This document shows, piece after piece, positions 63,716 to 64,000 of a DNA stretch of 64,000 bases. A program made the position numbers and the translations under genes. Below the pieces are notes generated by a model that saw only the letters and a program-made list of their open reading frames with translations, ran no database searches and had not been told where the DNA came from. The first letter of the stretch is position 1. Each line of letters opens with the position of its first letter. The DNA lies in assembly GCA_002633025.1 (NCBI GenBank), contig NMRB01001204.1, forward strand, positions 75,247 through 139,246, given 5' to 3'. The stretch comes from Notospermus geniculatus. Its lineage: Eukaryota > Nemertea > Pilidiophora > Heteronemertea > Lineidae.

Positions 63716-64000
63716 TGTTCAATTCACATGTTGTAACATAGTGTAGTGTAATCAGTTCTATTTACCTGTTTCTAACCATTCCCTATATGGTCATGAGAAA
63801 TGTTCCTTTCATTCTAATTGTAGACAATACTAGTTCTTTGAACACAGTAAGTTTTTTGAACACAGTTAATTCATCGGCACTAATTTGCTTTTTATCCGGC
63901 AGCCTGTACCATAACAAGCACAAAATATTCTGCAGCTGCAAGCACGAGTACCGCATGGACTGGCACACTTGCATGTCCACATTTGATGAGGCGCATGATA
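63716..64000. other. no gene recognised; possible exon at the edge
   Basis: A minus-strand frame (63783-63980) contains CQSMRYSCLQLQ and a few cysteines, but is too short to call and runs off no clear splice site. Confidence 0.3.

Overview
This is a 64 kb piece of an animal nuclear genome, most likely a marine invertebrate. The evidence is spliced genes with GT/AG introns, a non-LTR retrotransposon with an APE-type endonuclease and L1/Tx1-like reverse transcriptase, a secreted PAN/Apple plus EGF-like plus LamG protein, tRNA-derived SINE-like pieces, and very many terminal-inverted-repeat (TIR) elements. The short motifs TAGGCCTA and TACATGTA recur throughout, which I associate with echinoderm, hemichordate, cephalochordate and mollusc assemblies; the phylum cannot be fixed from this window. 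There is one 483-base gap of N and there are four single N positions.

Genes. (1) 952-1693, + strand: two C-terminal coiled-coil exons of an unidentified gene, with one frameshift. (2) 17763-18272, + strand: a short ORF that looks like the HTH/CENP-B-type DNA-binding part of a pogo-like transposase without its catalytic domain, lying between perfect 38-bp inverted repeats. (3) 18826-24041, + strand: a LINE whose ORF2 is broken by two internal tandem duplications and a 1-base insertion. (4) 25677-31707, + strand: an eleven-exon gene of about 1,365 residues, of the DUF6729 type seen in fish and marine invertebrates, with a zinc-ribbon-like segment, an RNase H/DDE-like core and a C-terminal Cys/His motif; its last exon carries a 1-base frameshift in an A7 run. 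(5) 34184-34739: a doubtful ORF made mostly of nine 45-bp repeats. (6) 53077-56372, - strand: a four-exon secreted protein with PAN/Apple, EGF-like and LamG regions.

The rest is mostly transposon debris. 1736-3646 is a chain of three TIR elements that share single TTA target copies. 3675-5140 is a duplication in which each copy took a different insertion, so one copy is the empty site for the other. 7618-8591, 11663-12590, 13966-15452 and 55758-56924 hold foldbacks and miniature elements. Three elements have 9-bp target-site duplications as expected for Mutator-like elements: 38972-41299, 44860-50716 and 59729-60191. The largest, 44860-50716, is a 5.86 kb nested foldback with a perfect 9-bp duplication. 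It contains a 1.04 kb palindromic insertion, a TA-flanked element full of short ACTCAT/ATGAGT palindromes, and a decayed coding remnant in its loop. Direct or inverted copies of several families recur tens of kb apart (10075/39549, 16590/57289, 2156/61366, 6958/58388).

Functionally, the host genes (1 and 6) do not form a pathway. The window is best read as a transposon-dense intergenic and intronic landscape around a few genes, in an assembly that may contain unmerged haplotype copies, since the LINE duplications differ by about 3 percent.
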